From Microbacterium oryzae (lineage in GTDB: Bacteria > Actinomycetota > Actinomycetes > Actinomycetales > Microbacteriaceae), in contig NZ_JAUEPM010000003.1 in assembly GCF_030406385.1 (NCBI RefSeq), positions 1 to 64,000 on the forward strand: a DNA stretch of 64,000 bases. Direction: 5' to 3'. Numbering within the stretch: the stretch's first letter is position 1; the number at the start of each line of letters is the position of its first letter. This document shows positions 1 to 13,200 of this stretch, piece after piece. A model generated the notes under the pieces. That model had not been told where the DNA came from and made no database searches. It saw only the letters and a list, made by a program, of their open reading frames with translations. Made by a program: the position numbers and the translations under genes.

Positions 1-235
1 GGTGGGGTCGTTCCCCGCCCCCTGTCTCGCGGCTGCGGTCGCTCCCGGGGTCCCCGGGGGCGCGGGGGTGGGGGGCGAGGCCGGGGGGGCGCCGGGGGTG
101 GTGGCTGCGGTATTTTGTCCGTATTTTTTGGGGGGGTGGCGCTGGGGTGCCGGCGGGTTGTGTCACGGGGGGGGGGGGGGGGGGGGGGCGGGCGCGGGGG
201 GGGGGGGGGGCGCGGGGGGGCCCCCCGCCCCTCAG
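1..235. other. G-homopolymer-rich low-complexity sequence, probable contig-end artefact
   Basis: This stretch has strongly strand-skewed G content. It has a run of about 22 G at 167-188, another of 15 G at 196-210, and shorter runs throughout. It has no recognisable gene, although an open frame exists on the plus strand only because G-rich codons contain no stops. The composition differs from every other intergenic region here. Genes usually found downstream of rpoZ in relatives (coaBC, metK) are not seen. The simplest reading is a poorly resolved or erroneous contig end rather than biology. Confidence 0.6.
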
Positions 236-242
236 TATGACG

Positions 243-273
243 AGGGCCTCCGACACGCGGTGACGGAGGCCCT
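243..273 (-). terminator. Hairpin downstream of rpoZ
   Basis: A 10-bp perfect inverted repeat (243-252 with 264-273, AGGGCCTCCG type arms) with an 11-nt loop lies 25 nt beyond the rpoZ stop codon. It has no clear U tract, as is common for actinobacterial terminators. It would end the long pyr-gmk-rpoZ transcript. Confidence 0.6.
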
Positions 274-298
274 GTCGGTATGACGAGTTCTTACGCGC

Positions 299-553
299 TC
301 ACTCAGCGGGACGCAGGCGCAGCTTGTCCTGGTGGATCTCGTGCAGCGCGATCGTGAGGGGCTTGTCCTCCACCGACGAGTCCACGAGGGGGCCGACGTT
401 GTCGAACAGGTTCCCCTCGTGCAGATCGGTGTAGTAGTCGTTGATCTGACGGGCACGCTTGGCCCCGTAGATCACGAGCTGGTACTTCGAGTCAACCTTG
501 TCGAGAAGCTCGTCGATGGGCGGGTCGATGATGCCCTTGTGCTCGCTGCTCAT
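299..553 (-). CDS. rpoZ: DNA-directed RNA polymerase subunit omega
   Basis: The 84-residue product is the omega subunit, which chaperones assembly of the beta' subunit of RNA polymerase. The N-terminus [17 protein letters not shown] and the following [15 protein letters not shown] block match the actinobacterial omega signature (the conserved x-KRARQIN element that contacts beta'). The ATG at 553 was chosen over an upstream in-frame start because an AGGAGG Shine-Dalgarno sits just before it and the omega family starts here. It is the last gene of the pyr operon, 67 nt after gmk, in the gmk-rpoZ order typical of Actinobacteria. Confidence 0.95.
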   Translation of the reverse strand: MSSEHKGIIDPPIDELLDKVDSKYQLVIYGAKRARQINDYYTDLHEGNLFDNVGPLVDSSVEDKPLTIALHEIHQDKLRLRPAE

Positions 554-620
554 AGCAGTCCTCCTGTTCGGCGACGTCCTGTCGCGCGGCGAAACCATGG
601 CTCGAAGGCGCGCCGGTCGG

Positions 621-1550
621 TCAGCGCGCGGACGCCTGCACCAAGTCTACGACCTGCCGCGCGGCGTCGGCGACCGAGTCGTTGACGATGCGGAAGTCGA
701 ACTCCGACTGCGCGGCGAGCTCCACCCGCGCGGTGCGCAGGCGCCGCGCGCGCTCCTCCTCGTCCTCCGTGCCGCGCCCTACCAGGCGCGACGTGAGCTC
801 GTCCCAGCTGGGCGGGAGCAGGAACACGAGCGTCGCCGACGGATCTGCGGCGCGCACCTGGCGCGCGCCCTGCAGGTCGATCTCCAAGAGCACCGCCTTG
901 CCGTCGGCCAGCGCCTGCTCGATGGGCGCCCGCGGCGTGCCGTAACGGTGGCGGTTGTGAACGGTCGCGTACTCCAGCAGCTCGCCGTCGGCGATGAGCC
1001 GATCGAACTCGGCCTCGTCGACGAAGTAGTAGTGCTGCCCATCGACCTCGCCGGGTCGCGGCGCGCGGGTGGTCGCCGACACCGAGATGAGGATCTCCGG
1101 GTAGTTCGCGCGGATGTGCGCCGCGACGGTCCCCTTGCCGACGGCGGTCGGTCCGGCCAGCACGATCAGGCGGCTGCGGCCCGGGCGTGCCTGCGGCTCG
1201 GGCATGCGCTGGTCGAGCCAGGCGGCGAGGGCGAGGCGCTGGCGGCTGCCGAGCCCGCCCAGGCGCTTGACGGGCGAGATCGCGAGCTCGGCGAGCACCC
1301 GGTCGCGCTTGCCCTCGCCGATCGCAGGCAGCGCCATGAGGAACTCCGGCACGCGCATCGTGCCAGCCGGGGACTGCGGGTCGGCCTCGGCACGGCGCAG
1401 CACCTCCTGCGGGGTGACCACGCGCATCGCGAGGTCGCGCTTGAGGCTCGCACGGGCGCGGCGCGCGGCGACCGCCTTCCGCGAGGCCGCCGCGCGGTCC
1501 ACCGCGGGCGGGGTGGGACGACCGGGAGCCGTCGCGTCGCTCTCAGACAA
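621..1550 (-). CDS. gmk: Guanylate kinase fused to an N-terminal mIHF domain
   Basis: At 309 residues this is about 100 longer than an ordinary guanylate kinase. Residues about 126-309 are the kinase (GMP + ATP to GDP + ADP), with the P-loop GPTAVGKGT at 133-141 and the GMP-binding block [13 protein letters not shown]. Residues about 21-116 resemble the actinobacterial integration host factor mIHF: the [17 protein letters not shown] and [15 protein letters not shown] segments match the helix-hairpin-helix DNA-binding part of mIHF. In many Actinobacteria mihF is a separate gene immediately before gmk, so this looks like a gene fusion. The start overlaps the end of pyrF by 8 nt, which implies translational coupling. 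Whether the fused product binds DNA cannot be told from sequence. Confidence 0.93.
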   Translation of the reverse strand: MSESDATAPGRPTPPAVDRAAASRKAVAARRARASLKRDLAMRVVTPQEVLRRAEADPQSPAGTMRVPEFLMALPAIGEGKRDRVLAELAISPVKRLGGLGSRQRLALAAWLDQRMPEPQARPGRSRLIVLAGPTAVGKGTVAAHIRANYPEILISVSATTRAPRPGEVDGQHYYFVDEAEFDRLIADGELLEYATVHNRHRYGTPRAPIEQALADGKAVLLEIDLQGARQVRAADPSATLVFLLPPSWDELTSRLVGRGTEDEEERARRLRTARVELAAQSEFDFRIVNDSVADAARQVVDLVQASAR

Positions 1551-2390
1551 GGGAGCCTCCCTTCGAGGTCCGGTACGCGGAAGCGGCGCGCGCGACCGCG
1601 TCGGCGAGGTCGTCGGGCCCCGCGGCGAGGATGCTGCGGCTCTCGGAGGCGATCACGCTCGCCGCCGCATCTCCGAACACCGCCTCGAGGCGATCCGGTC
1701 GCGCACCCTGGAAGCCGAAGCCCGGCGCGAGGATGGGCGCCGGCGGCGTGAACGGGGCCAGGCCCGCGTCCTGCCAGTCCACCGTCGCGCCGACGACGAA
1801 CCCCAGGCTCCCCCACTCCCCCGCAGGCGTCGACCGGGCGTTGCGAGCCGAGACCTCCGCGATCACCGTGGCGGCGACCGTCGCGCCGCGGGCGGTGGCG
1901 CGCTGCAGGCCCGCCGCCTCGGGGTTGCTCGTGGCGGCGAGGACGAACGCGCCCTTGCCGTGGGTCGCGGCCAGCTCGAACGCGCCGTCCAGTGCGCCGA
2001 CCCCGAGATACGGGCTCATGGTGAGCGCGTCGGCCTCGAGCGGCGACCCGGGCGTCAGCCAGGCGGCGGCGTACGCGTCCATGGTCGAGCCGATGTCGCC
2101 GCGCTTGGCGTCGGCGATCACGACGAGATCCGCCGCGCGAGCGGCCGCGAGCACGTCCTCGAGGGCGGCGAAGCCCGCGGAGGCGTATCGCTCGAAGAAC
2201 GACACCTGCGGCTTCACGATGCCCGCACGACCGGCGACCGCCTCGACGACGCGCAGGCCGAACTCTCGCACGCCCCGGCCATCCGCCCCCAGCCCCCACT
2301 GCGCGAGCAGCGAGGGGTGGGGGTCGATGCCCACGCAGAGCGGTCCGCGCGCGCCGATGACGGCGCGGACCCGCTCTCCGAAGGCCGGCA

Positions 2391-2391
<1 letters not shown>
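1543..2391 (-). CDS. pyrF: Orotidine-5'-phosphate decarboxylase
   Basis: This 282-residue enzyme makes UMP from OMP, the last step of de novo pyrimidine synthesis. It belongs to the longer type found in actinobacteria. The catalytic [10 protein letters not shown] motif is intact, with the active-site lysine at about residue 96. The C-terminal phosphate-binding segment [11 protein letters not shown] is present. The GTG start overlaps the carB stop by one base (TAGTG), and the stop overlaps the gmk start, so carB, pyrF and gmk are translationally coupled. Confidence 0.95.
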
Positions 2392-5685
<3,294 letters not shown>

Positions 5686-5693
<8 letters not shown>

Positions 5694-6867
5694 TGTTCTC
5701 CTCGGTCAGGGAGCGAGCGGAGCGATTCGAGATGGTGTCCTGCACCATGTCGACGAACCGGTCGAAGAGGTAGTTGGCGTCGTGGGGGCCGCCGGCGGCC
5801 TCCGGGTGGTACTGCACGGAGAACGCGGGGATGTCGAGGGCGCGCAGGCCCTCCACCACGTCGTCGTTGAGGCCGACGTGGCTCACCTCGACGCGGCCGA
5901 AGCCGGCCGGGCTCTCGAAGACGCCCTCGATCGGGGCGTCGACGGCGAACCCGTGGTTGTGCGCGGTGATCTCCACGCGGCCCGTGAGCTTGTCGCGCAC
6001 CGGCTGGTTGATGCCGCGGTGGCCGAAGGGCAGCTTGTAGGTGCCGAGGCCCAGCGCGCGGCCGAGCAGCTGGTTGCCGAAGCAGATGCCGAAGAACGGC
6101 ACCCCCTCGCGCAGCACGCTCTGCAGCAGCTCGACGTGCGCGTCGCTCGCGGCGGGGTCGCCGGGGCCGTTGGAGTAGAACACCGCGACGGGCGAGACCG
6201 CGAGGACCTCGTCGATGGTCGCGCTCTGCGGCAGCACGTGCACCTCGAAGCCGCGGCGGGCGAGGTTCTCGACCGTGGCCTGCTTGATGCCGAGGTCGAT
6301 GACCGCGACGTTCCCGATCCGCTCGCCCTCGGCGGGTGTCACCTCGGCGACCGCGACCGAGACCTCGGCGGAGAGGTTGAGTCCGGTCATCTCCGGCGCC
6401 TCGGCGACGATCCGCAGCTGCTCCTCGGCGGTGAGGCCCGCGGCCTCGCCGGAGAAGACGCCGCCGCGCATCGAGCCGGCCGAGCGGATGTGGCGGGTGA
6501 CCGCGCGGGTGTCGATCCCGCTGATGCCCACGACGCCGTCGCGCTCGAGGGCGTCGTCGAGGGTCTCCTCGGCGCGCCAGCTCGACACGACGCGGCTGGG
6601 GTCGCGCACGATGTAGCCCGACACCCAGATGCGGCGGGATTCCGGGTCCTCGGTGTTCACGCCGGTGTTGCCGATGTGGGGCGCGGTCTGCAGCACGATC
6701 TGGCCCGCGTAGGACGGGTCGGTGAGGGTCTCCTGGTAGCCGGTCATGCCGGTGGAGAAGACGACCTCGCCGAGGGTCGTGCCGCGGGCGCCGTAGGCGT
6801 ACCCGGCGAAGCGGGCGCCGTCTTCGAGGACGAGGACCGCTGGTTCGCGGTCGAGCAGAGAGGTCAT
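5686..6867 (-). CDS. carA: Carbamoyl-phosphate synthase small subunit
   Basis: The 393-residue glutamine amidotransferase subunit hydrolyses glutamine and channels ammonia to CarB. The N-terminal CPSase small-chain domain contains the [18 protein letters not shown] signature. The C-terminal class I GATase domain has the nucleophile cysteine in [12 protein letters not shown] and the catalytic histidine in QYHPEAAGG. The ATG at 6867 follows a good AGGAG site and overlaps the upstream gene's stop by 4 nt (ATGA), so the much longer upstream open frame is not coding. Confidence 0.96.
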
Positions 6868-7373
6868 CGGTTGGCTCCTGTCGGGTTCGAGGATGTGCGC
6901 AGGTCTTCGATCGCCGCGACGAGCGCGTCGGGGTCGTCGCCCTGCAGGCGCACGTAGGAATCGCAGATCGTGCCGTCGGCCGCGCACCACGCGATGAGGA
7001 CGAGGCCGTCCTGCTCCACCACGCGGTCGATGGTCCAGGTCGCGCGGCCGGAGCCGGCGATCTCCTCGGCACGGAGGAAGACGGTGGGCGCGCCCGAGAG
7101 GTCGAGTGCGACGCCGCGGTCGGTCACGGTGATGGCGACCTTCGCGCGGAAGTCGAGGGGCTTCGCGGCGAGGCGGTCGAGTGGCTGGTCGTGCCGCGTC
7201 GTGGCGACGTGGATCCCCGCGAAGCGGGCGGCGGCGGTGCCCTCGGCCGGGCGGACCGGAACGACGGTCCCCGCGTCGCGGCGCACGCGTCGCCGCCAGC
7301 CCCAGGCCATCCCGGCGAGGATGAGCACGGCGATGACGACCATCAGCATGAGGCCGGGCAGGTATTCGCTCAT
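6864..7373 (-). CDS. Small membrane-anchored PH-like protein of the pyr operon
   Basis: The predicted product has 169 residues. One hydrophobic segment (about residues 5-25) is followed by a basic [10 protein letters not shown] stop-transfer and then a soluble domain rich in beta strands. Similar PH-like membrane proteins sit between pyrC and carA in other actinobacterial pyrimidine operons, but I know of no assigned function. The start overlaps the pyrC stop by 4 nt and the stop overlaps the carA start by 4 nt, so it is tightly co-translated with pathway enzymes. A catalytic role is unlikely because no conserved active-site motif is visible. A membrane-tethering or sensing role is only a guess. 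Confidence 0.8.
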   Translation of the reverse strand: MSEYLPGLMLMVVIAVLILAGMAWGWRRRVRRDAGTVVPVRPAEGTAAARFAGIHVATTRHDQPLDRLAAKPLDFRAKVAITVTDRGVALDLSGAPTVFLRAEEIAGSGRATWTIDRVVEQDGLVLIAWCAADGTICDSYVRLQGDDPDALVAAIEDLRTSSNPTGANR

Positions 7374-8686
7374 GCGCGCGCGCCCTCCCGCTCGACGAGC
7401 TCGCCGTCGGCGAGGGTGAGGGAGCCGCGGTGGACGGTCCACAGGACCCGCCCCGGCAGCTCACGCCCGAGGTACGGGGAGTTCCCGCTGCGGCCGCGCA
7501 GGTCGTCCGCGCCGAACGGCGCCGACGGACGCGGGTCGTAGAGGGTGATCTCGGCGGGCTGCTGCGCCGCGATCGGCGTGCCGTGACCGGCCAGACGCCC
7601 GATCCGGGCAGGGGCCTTCGACATCACGCGCGCGACGTCCGACCATCCGATGAGCCCCGTCGCGACCATCGCCTCGTGGACGACGCGGAGCGCGCTCTCG
7701 AGGCCGACCATCCCGTTGGCCGCGGCCGCCCACTCGCAGCTCTTGCTCTCGGCGGGGTGCGGTGCGTGGTCGGTGGCGACGATGTCGATCGTCCCGTCGG
7801 CGAGACCCTCGCGCACGGCGAGCACGTCCTCCTCGCGACGCAGCGGCGGGTTGACCTTGTAGCGCGCGTCGTAGCCGCGCACGAGCTCGTCGGTCAGCAG
7901 CAGGTGATGCGGGGTGACCTCGGCGGTCACGGCGATGCCGCGCTTCTTGGCCCAGCGGATGATGTCCACCGAGCCGGCCGTGGACAGGTGGCAGACGTGC
8001 AGGCGCGATCCGACGTGCTCGGCGAGGAGCACGTCGCGCGCGATGATCGACTCCTCGGCGACCGCCGGCCATCCGGCGAGCCCGAGCTCGGCCGACACGA
8101 CGCCCTCGTTCATCTGAGCGCCCTCGGTGAGCCGCGGGTCCTGCGCGTGCTGGGCGACGACGCCGTCGAACGCCTTCACATACTCCAGGGCGCGGCGCAT
8201 GATGAGCGGGTCCCACACGCAGAAGCCGTCGTCGCTGAAGACCCGGACGCGGGCGCGGGAGTCGGCCATGGCGCCGAGCTCGGCGAGGCGCTCGCCCTTC
8301 TGCCCGACGGTCACGGCGCCGATCGGCTGCACCGTGGCGTACCCGGCCGCCTCGCCGAGCGCGAGCTCCTGCTCGACCACGCCCGCGACATCCGCCACAG
8401 GCGACGTGTTCGGCATGGCGAAGACGGCGGTGAAGCCACCGGCCGCCGCCGCGCGCGTGCCGGTGAGGATGGTCTCGCTCGCCTCGTACCCCGGCTCGCG
8501 CAGGTGGGTGTGCAGGTCGACGAGCCCCGGCAGCGCGATCAGGCCCGCTGCGTCGATGACCCGGGCGCCGGCGCGGCTGATCCCGCTGCCGACCTCGGCG
8601 ATGCGGCCATCCTCGACGAGGATGTCGGCTGTCTCGCCGCCCTCGATCGCGGCCCCCTGGATGAGGAGCGGCTTCGTCCCGGTCAC
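7370..8686 (-). CDS. pyrC: Dihydroorotase
   Basis: The 438-residue amidohydrolase cyclises carbamoyl aspartate to dihydroorotate (class I type). The metal-binding motif [10 protein letters not shown] follows the short N-terminal beta domain, and the catalytic aspartate lies in the VATDHAPH segment. The GTG at 8686 was chosen because it follows a GAGGAG site and overlaps the pyrB stop as GTGA. A longer upstream reading frame runs through pyrB and is a shadow. It acts directly after PyrB. Confidence 0.95.
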   Translation of the reverse strand: MTGTKPLLIQGAAIEGGETADILVEDGRIAEVGSGISRAGARVIDAAGLIALPGLVDLHTHLREPGYEASETILTGTRAAAAGGFTAVFAMPNTSPVADVAGVVEQELALGEAAGYATVQPIGAVTVGQKGERLAELGAMADSRARVRVFSDDGFCVWDPLIMRRALEYVKAFDGVVAQHAQDPRLTEGAQMNEGVVSAELGLAGWPAVAEESIIARDVLLAEHVGSRLHVCHLSTAGSVDIIRWAKKRGIAVTAEVTPHHLLLTDELVRGYDARYKVNPPLRREEDVLAVREGLADGTIDIVATDHAPHPAESKSCEWAAAANGMVGLESALRVVHEAMVATGLIGWSDVARVMSKAPARIGRLAGHGTPIAAQQPAEITLYDPRPSAPFGADDLRGRSGNSPYLGRELPGRVLWTVHRGSLTLADGELVEREGARA

Positions 8687-9642
8687 TTCGTCTCCTCGCT
8701 CCTGCGCTCGCCCGCCAGCAGCAGGTAGAGCACGGCCATCCGCACCGACACACCGGCTCGCACCTGCTCGAGCACAGTGGCCCTGGGCGAGTCGGCGGCG
8801 GCTGCGGAGATCTCCAGTCCCCGGTTCATCGGACCGGGGTGCATGACGATGGTATCGCCCGTGAGCCTGGCGAATCGCTCGGGGTCGAGGCCCCAGCGTC
8901 GGGAATACTCCCGCTCCGATGGGAAATAGGCGGCGTTCATGCGCTCGGCCTGGATGCGCAGCATCATGAGCGCATCGGGCTGCTCGGCGATCGCGTCGTC
9001 GAGGTCGTAGCGCACCGACACCGGCCACTGCGAGACGTCCTGGGGCAGCAGCGTCGGCGGGGCGACGAGGGTCACCTCGGCGCCGAGCGTGGCGAGCAGC
9101 CAGACGTTCGAGCGGGCGACGCGGGAGTGGAGGATGTCGCCGACGATCGCGACGCGGTATCCGGCGAGGTCCTTGCCGCGGCTGCCGGCGCCGTAGCGGC
9201 GCTTGCGCATGGTGAAGGCGTCGAGGAGCGCCTGCGTGGGGTGCTCGTGCGTGCCGTCGCCGGCGTTGACGACGCCCGCCGAGATCCAGCCGCTCGTGGC
9301 GAGCGTGCGCGGCGCGCCCGAGGCGCCGTGGCGGATGACGACCGCGTCGGCGCCCATCGCCTGGAGGGTCTGCGCGGTGTCCTGCAGGCTCTCGCCCTTG
9401 GAGACGCTCGAGCCCTTCGCGGAGAAGTTGATGACATCGGCCGAGAGGCGCTTGGCTGCGGCCTCGAACGAGATGCGGGTGCGGGTGGAGTCCTCGAAGA
9501 AGAGGTTCACGACCGTCCGGCCGCGGAGAGTCGGGAGCTTCTTGACCTCGCGCTCCTGCGTGCCCTGCATGTCCTCGGCGACGTCGAGGATGCGGATGGC
9601 GTCCTCGCGCACCAGGGTGCGGGTGTCGAGCAGGTGGCGCAT
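8683..9642 (-). CDS. pyrB: Aspartate carbamoyltransferase catalytic subunit
   Basis: The roughly 319-residue enzyme condenses carbamoyl phosphate with aspartate, the first committed pyrimidine step. The carbamoyl-phosphate site [11 protein letters not shown] and the [12 protein letters not shown] motif are intact. No pyrI regulatory gene is present, as expected for actinobacteria. The ATG at 9642 overlaps the pyrR stop as TGATG. A GTG one codon upstream (9645) is equally possible because the GAGGGGG site serves both. It is translationally coupled to pyrR. Confidence 0.95.
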   Translation of the reverse strand: MRHLLDTRTLVREDAIRILDVAEDMQGTQEREVKKLPTLRGRTVVNLFFEDSTRTRISFEAAAKRLSADVINFSAKGSSVSKGESLQDTAQTLQAMGADAVVIRHGASGAPRTLATSGWISAGVVNAGDGTHEHPTQALLDAFTMRKRRYGAGSRGKDLAGYRVAIVGDILHSRVARSNVWLLATLGAEVTLVAPPTLLPQDVSQWPVSVRYDLDDAIAEQPDALMMLRIQAERMNAAYFPSEREYSRRWGLDPERFARLTGDTIVMHPGPMNRGLEISAAAADSPRATVLEQVRAGVSVRMAVLYLLLAGERRSEETK

Positions 9643-10178
9643 CACTCGCCCCCCTCGATCGAGACGTGCTCTTCGCCGTCGACCTCGGCGAGGCGCACGT
9701 TCACGCGCTCCGAGCGAGCGGACGGCAGGTTCTTGCCGACGAAGTCCGGCCGGATCGGCAGCTCGCGGTGACCGCGGTCGACGAGGATGGCCAGGCGCAC
9801 GGCGGCGGGGCGGCCGATGTCGTTCAGCGCGTCGAGCGCGGCGCGGATGCTGCGGCCGGAGAACAGCACGTCGTCGACGAGGACGACGGTGCGGCCGTCG
9901 ATGCCCTCGGTCGGGATGTCGGTCGGGCGCGGCGCGCGGGTCGGATGCTGCGCCAGGTCGTCGCGGTACATCGTCACATCGAGCGATCCCACCGGCACGG
10001 GGCGGCCGCCGAAGCGCTCGACGAGCGCTGCGAGGCGGTGCGCGAGGGTGACGCCGCGGGTGGGGATGCCCAGGAGGACCAGTCCCTCCGGGCCTCGGTT
10101 CGACTCGAGGATCTCGTGGGCGATCCGCGTCAGCGCGCGGGCGATGTCGGCGTCATGCAGCACGGTTCTCGTGCTCAT
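9642..10178 (-). CDS. pyrR: Bifunctional PyrR: pyr operon regulator and uracil phosphoribosyltransferase
   Basis: The 178-residue protein is of the PRTase fold, with the PRPP-binding motif [13 protein letters not shown] and the [15 protein letters not shown] substrate segment. PyrR proteins bind a conserved hairpin in pyr mRNA when UMP or UTP is high, and also convert uracil to UMP. The ATG at 10178 follows a GGGAG site and begins at the usual family position. It is the first gene of the operon, and a matching binding hairpin lies directly upstream, which supports autoregulation. Confidence 0.95.
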   Translation of the reverse strand: MSTRTVLHDADIARALTRIAHEILESNRGPEGLVLLGIPTRGVTLAHRLAALVERFGGRPVPVGSLDVTMYRDDLAQHPTRAPRPTDIPTEGIDGRTVVLVDDVLFSGRSIRAALDALNDIGRPAAVRLAILVDRGHRELPIRPDFVGKNLPSARSERVNVRLAEVDGEEHVSIEGGE

Positions 10179-10187
10179 CTGCCGCTC

Positions 10188-10218
10188 CCTTCTCCGCCTC
10201 ACAGGACGGGGTTAAAGG
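10188..10218 (-). promoter_or_regulatory. PyrR-binding hairpin overlapping the pyrR Shine-Dalgarno
   Basis: On the minus strand the leader contains GUCCUGUGAGGC at 10207-10196, which fits the PyrR-binding loop consensus GUCCNGNGAGGY. It sits on a CCG/CGG upper stem and a CCUU/AAGG lower stem, separated by a purine-containing internal loop. The 3' side of the lower stem overlaps the first bases of the GGGAG ribosome-binding site of pyrR. Stabilising the hairpin would therefore block translation. No separate terminator or antiterminator hairpin is visible, so translational repression, as described for mycobacterial PyrR, is favoured over attenuation. Confidence 0.8.
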
Positions 10219-10231
10219 TGCAGGTGCGCTC

Positions 10232-10237
10232 AGTCTA
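10232..10237 (-). promoter_or_regulatory. Candidate -10 box of the pyr operon
   Basis: TAGACT on the minus strand, 54 nt upstream of the pyrR start. Transcription from here would begin near 10225 and include the whole PyrR hairpin. No good -35 hexamer is seen, and the box lies only 12 nt beyond the stop of the upstream helicase gene. Confidence 0.55.
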
Positions 10238-10248
10238 CCGGGTGCCGG

Positions 10249-13200
10249 TCACGGCTCGAGCAGGCCGCGGATGTCGTCGGCCGTGAGCGCCTGCGAGAAC
10301 AGCGCGTCGTCGTCCATGACGGCCTTGAACAGGCGCGCCTTGCGCTCCTGCAGCGCCATGACCTTCTCCTCGATGGTGTCGGCGGCGATCATCCGGTACA
10401 CCATCACCTGCTTGTCCTGGCCGATGCGGTGCGCGCGGTCGACGGCCTGCGCCTCCGCCGCCGGGTTCCACCACGGATCGAGGAGGTAGACGTAGTCCGC
10501 CTCGGTCAGGGTGAGACCGAAGCCACCGGCCTTGAGGCTGATGAGGAACACCGGCGCGTCGCCCGAGCGGAACGATTCCACCACCGCCGGGCGATCGCGC
10601 GTGCTGCCGTCGAGGTGAGCGTGCGCGATGCCCTCCCGGTCGAGGCGCCCGGCCACGAGGTCGAGGTACGACGTGAACTGGCTGAACACCAGCGCGCGGT
10701 GGCCCTCGGCGATGACGGCGTCGAGCTGCTCGACGAGTGCGTCGAGCTTGCTCGACGCGATGTCGGCGTGCTCGGGGTCGACGAGCTCGGGGGCGAGGCT
10801 CAGCAGGCGCAGCAGGGTCAGGGACCGGAACACGATGAAGCGGTTGCGGTCGAGGTCGTCCAGCAGACCGAGCACCTTCTGCCGCTCGCGCTGCAGCACG
10901 GTGTCGTAGACGGCGCGGTGCGCGGGGCTCAGCTCGACGTGCAGCCGCTGCTCCTGCTTCGGCGGCAGGTCGCCCGCCACGAGCTCCTTCGTGCGGCGCA
11001 GCATGAGCGGGCGCAGGCGCCGCCGCAGCCGGGCGAGGCGCTCGGCGCGGTACGCGCTCCCCTCCTGGTCCTCCGGCACCTTCCCCTTCTCGATCGGCCC
11101 GACGTACTCCTCGCGGAAACGGCGGGCGGAGGGGAAGAGGCCGGGAGCGGCGAGCGACAGCAGCGCCCACAGCTCCGACAGGCCGTTCTCCAGCGGCGTG
11201 CCGGTCACGGCGAACGTCACGTCCGCGCGCAGCTCGGCGGCCGCGCGGTGCACGCCGGTCTGCGGGTTCTTGGCGAACTGGGCCTCGTCGAGCACGAGCC
11301 CCGCCCACTCCACCGACGCGTACTCCTCGGCGTCGAGCCGCAGGAGCGCATACGACGTCACCACGACATCGGCGCCCGCCGCGGCGTCCGCCAGCGTCCC
11401 CGTGCGCTTCGAGCGGGTCGCCTCGATGCGGCGCACGCGCAGCGACGGGGCGAAGCGCTCGGCCTCGTCGCGCCACGTGGCGGTGACCGACGTCGGAGCG
11501 ACGACGAGGAACGGCCGCTCCTCCCCCGCCTCGCGGGTGTGCAGGATGAGCGCGAGCATCTGCAGCGTCTTGCCGAGGCCCATATCGTCGGCGAGGATGC
11601 CGCCGAGACGGTGACGCCACAAGAAGGCCAGCCAGTCGAGGCCCTCCTGCTGGTAGGGCCGCAGCTGCGCGTGCAGCCCCGCGGGCGGCGAGGTCGGCTC
11701 GATGCGCTCCACATCGCGCAGCCCCTCCGCCGTCGCCCGCCATGCCGCCGCCGGCAGCGACTCGTCGGCGAGGTCCTCGAAGTCCGACCAGAGCGCGGTC
11801 TGGTACCGGCTGATCCGCGGCCCGGACTCCCACTCCGACAGGGTCGCCGCCTCGTCGACCAGGTCGCGCAGGCGCTGCAGCGCGGGGTGCGCGAGGGAGA
11901 AGTACTCGCCGTCGGCGAGCAGCATCTTCTTCCGCCGCTGGCTGATGGCGGTGAACAGCGGCGCGAACGGGATGGTGCGTCCGTCGATGGTCACCACCAC
12001 GCCGAGGTCGAACCAGTCCGAGTCGGTGGTCTCCACCGTGGACACGGATATCTCGGGGACGCCGGCGAGTTCACGGTACCGCCGCCGGGTGCCCGTCGTC
12101 TCCACCTCGACGTCGGCAGCCTCCAGGGCCGGCAGGATCCGGTCGGAGAACTCCGCAGCCTCGACGTCGCGCAGCTCTCCGGATGGCGCGAACGGCACGT
12201 CCGCGGAGGCGTTCGCCCATGCCTGCGCGACGACCGCCGCCTGCGTGGCCTCGACCTGGCCGTCCCGTTCGGGGTCGGCGGCGGCGCCGCCGGCCGGCGC
12301 GTCGAAGCGATGGCGGCCCAGACCGGCGTACGCCCAGGACAGTGCGTATGTGACGCGGTCGCCGGGGTGGAAGACGACCTCGATCACGGGCCGCGGGGCG
12401 GGCCGCTCGGGGATGTCGATGTCGGCGCTCGAGCGGATCTCCGCGCGCCGCGCGATGACGGGCAGGGCGTCGGCCACGAACTCGTCGGTCTCGTCCTCGG
12501 GCACCGAGACCGGCCCGGCGAGGAGCGCGGCGACGGGGTCGGTGAGCGCGACAGGCGCGAGGGTGAGCGAGATGCGCCCGTACTCGACGGCGAAGGCGTA
12601 GACGCCGGAGCGGGAGATGGGCCGCACGGCCGCGACGTCGACGGGCGCACCGTCGATCTCGACCTCGGCGCGGACCTCGAGCCCGCCGGCGGCGGAATCG
12701 TCGATGCGGATGCGGGCAGTCGCGGCCTGCGCGAGGCGCACGTCGAGGAGCTTCTGCGTGGGGATGAGCGGGATGCTCAGCGCGTCCGCCGCGCGCAGGT
12801 GCGTCCACAGGAGCGCGGATGGGATCGTGTCGAGCGTCAGCCACTCGGCGCCGTCGCCGAACGAGTCGAGGCGGAAGACGTCGCGGGCGATGCTGTAGAG
12901 CTCGGCGAACCAGCGCGACTGCGGCCGCGAGAACCGGCCGCCGGGCCGTCGCACCGCCTCCCACGAGGCGTCGCCCTTGATCCAGGCGCCCGACCGGTCG
13001 CTGCGCAGCAGCGGGCGCAGCCCGACGAACAGCTCGCCGGCGGCGCCCTGCTCGAGGTGGCGCGGGTGCGCGGGCTCGGCGCGCCGCGCCTGCCAGGCGC
13101 CTCGGGCCGCGCGGTGACGCAGCTCCACGCCGAGCGCGAGCGGAACGGTCTCCGGCGACCCGGCGGCCTCCTCCGGCGAGCCGATGAGGCCGCGCCAGGA

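Noticed and set aside
167-220. A regulatory G-quadruplex cluster
   Set aside because: The G runs are far longer than natural ones here and match an artefact pattern at the sequence edge. No gene depends on them.
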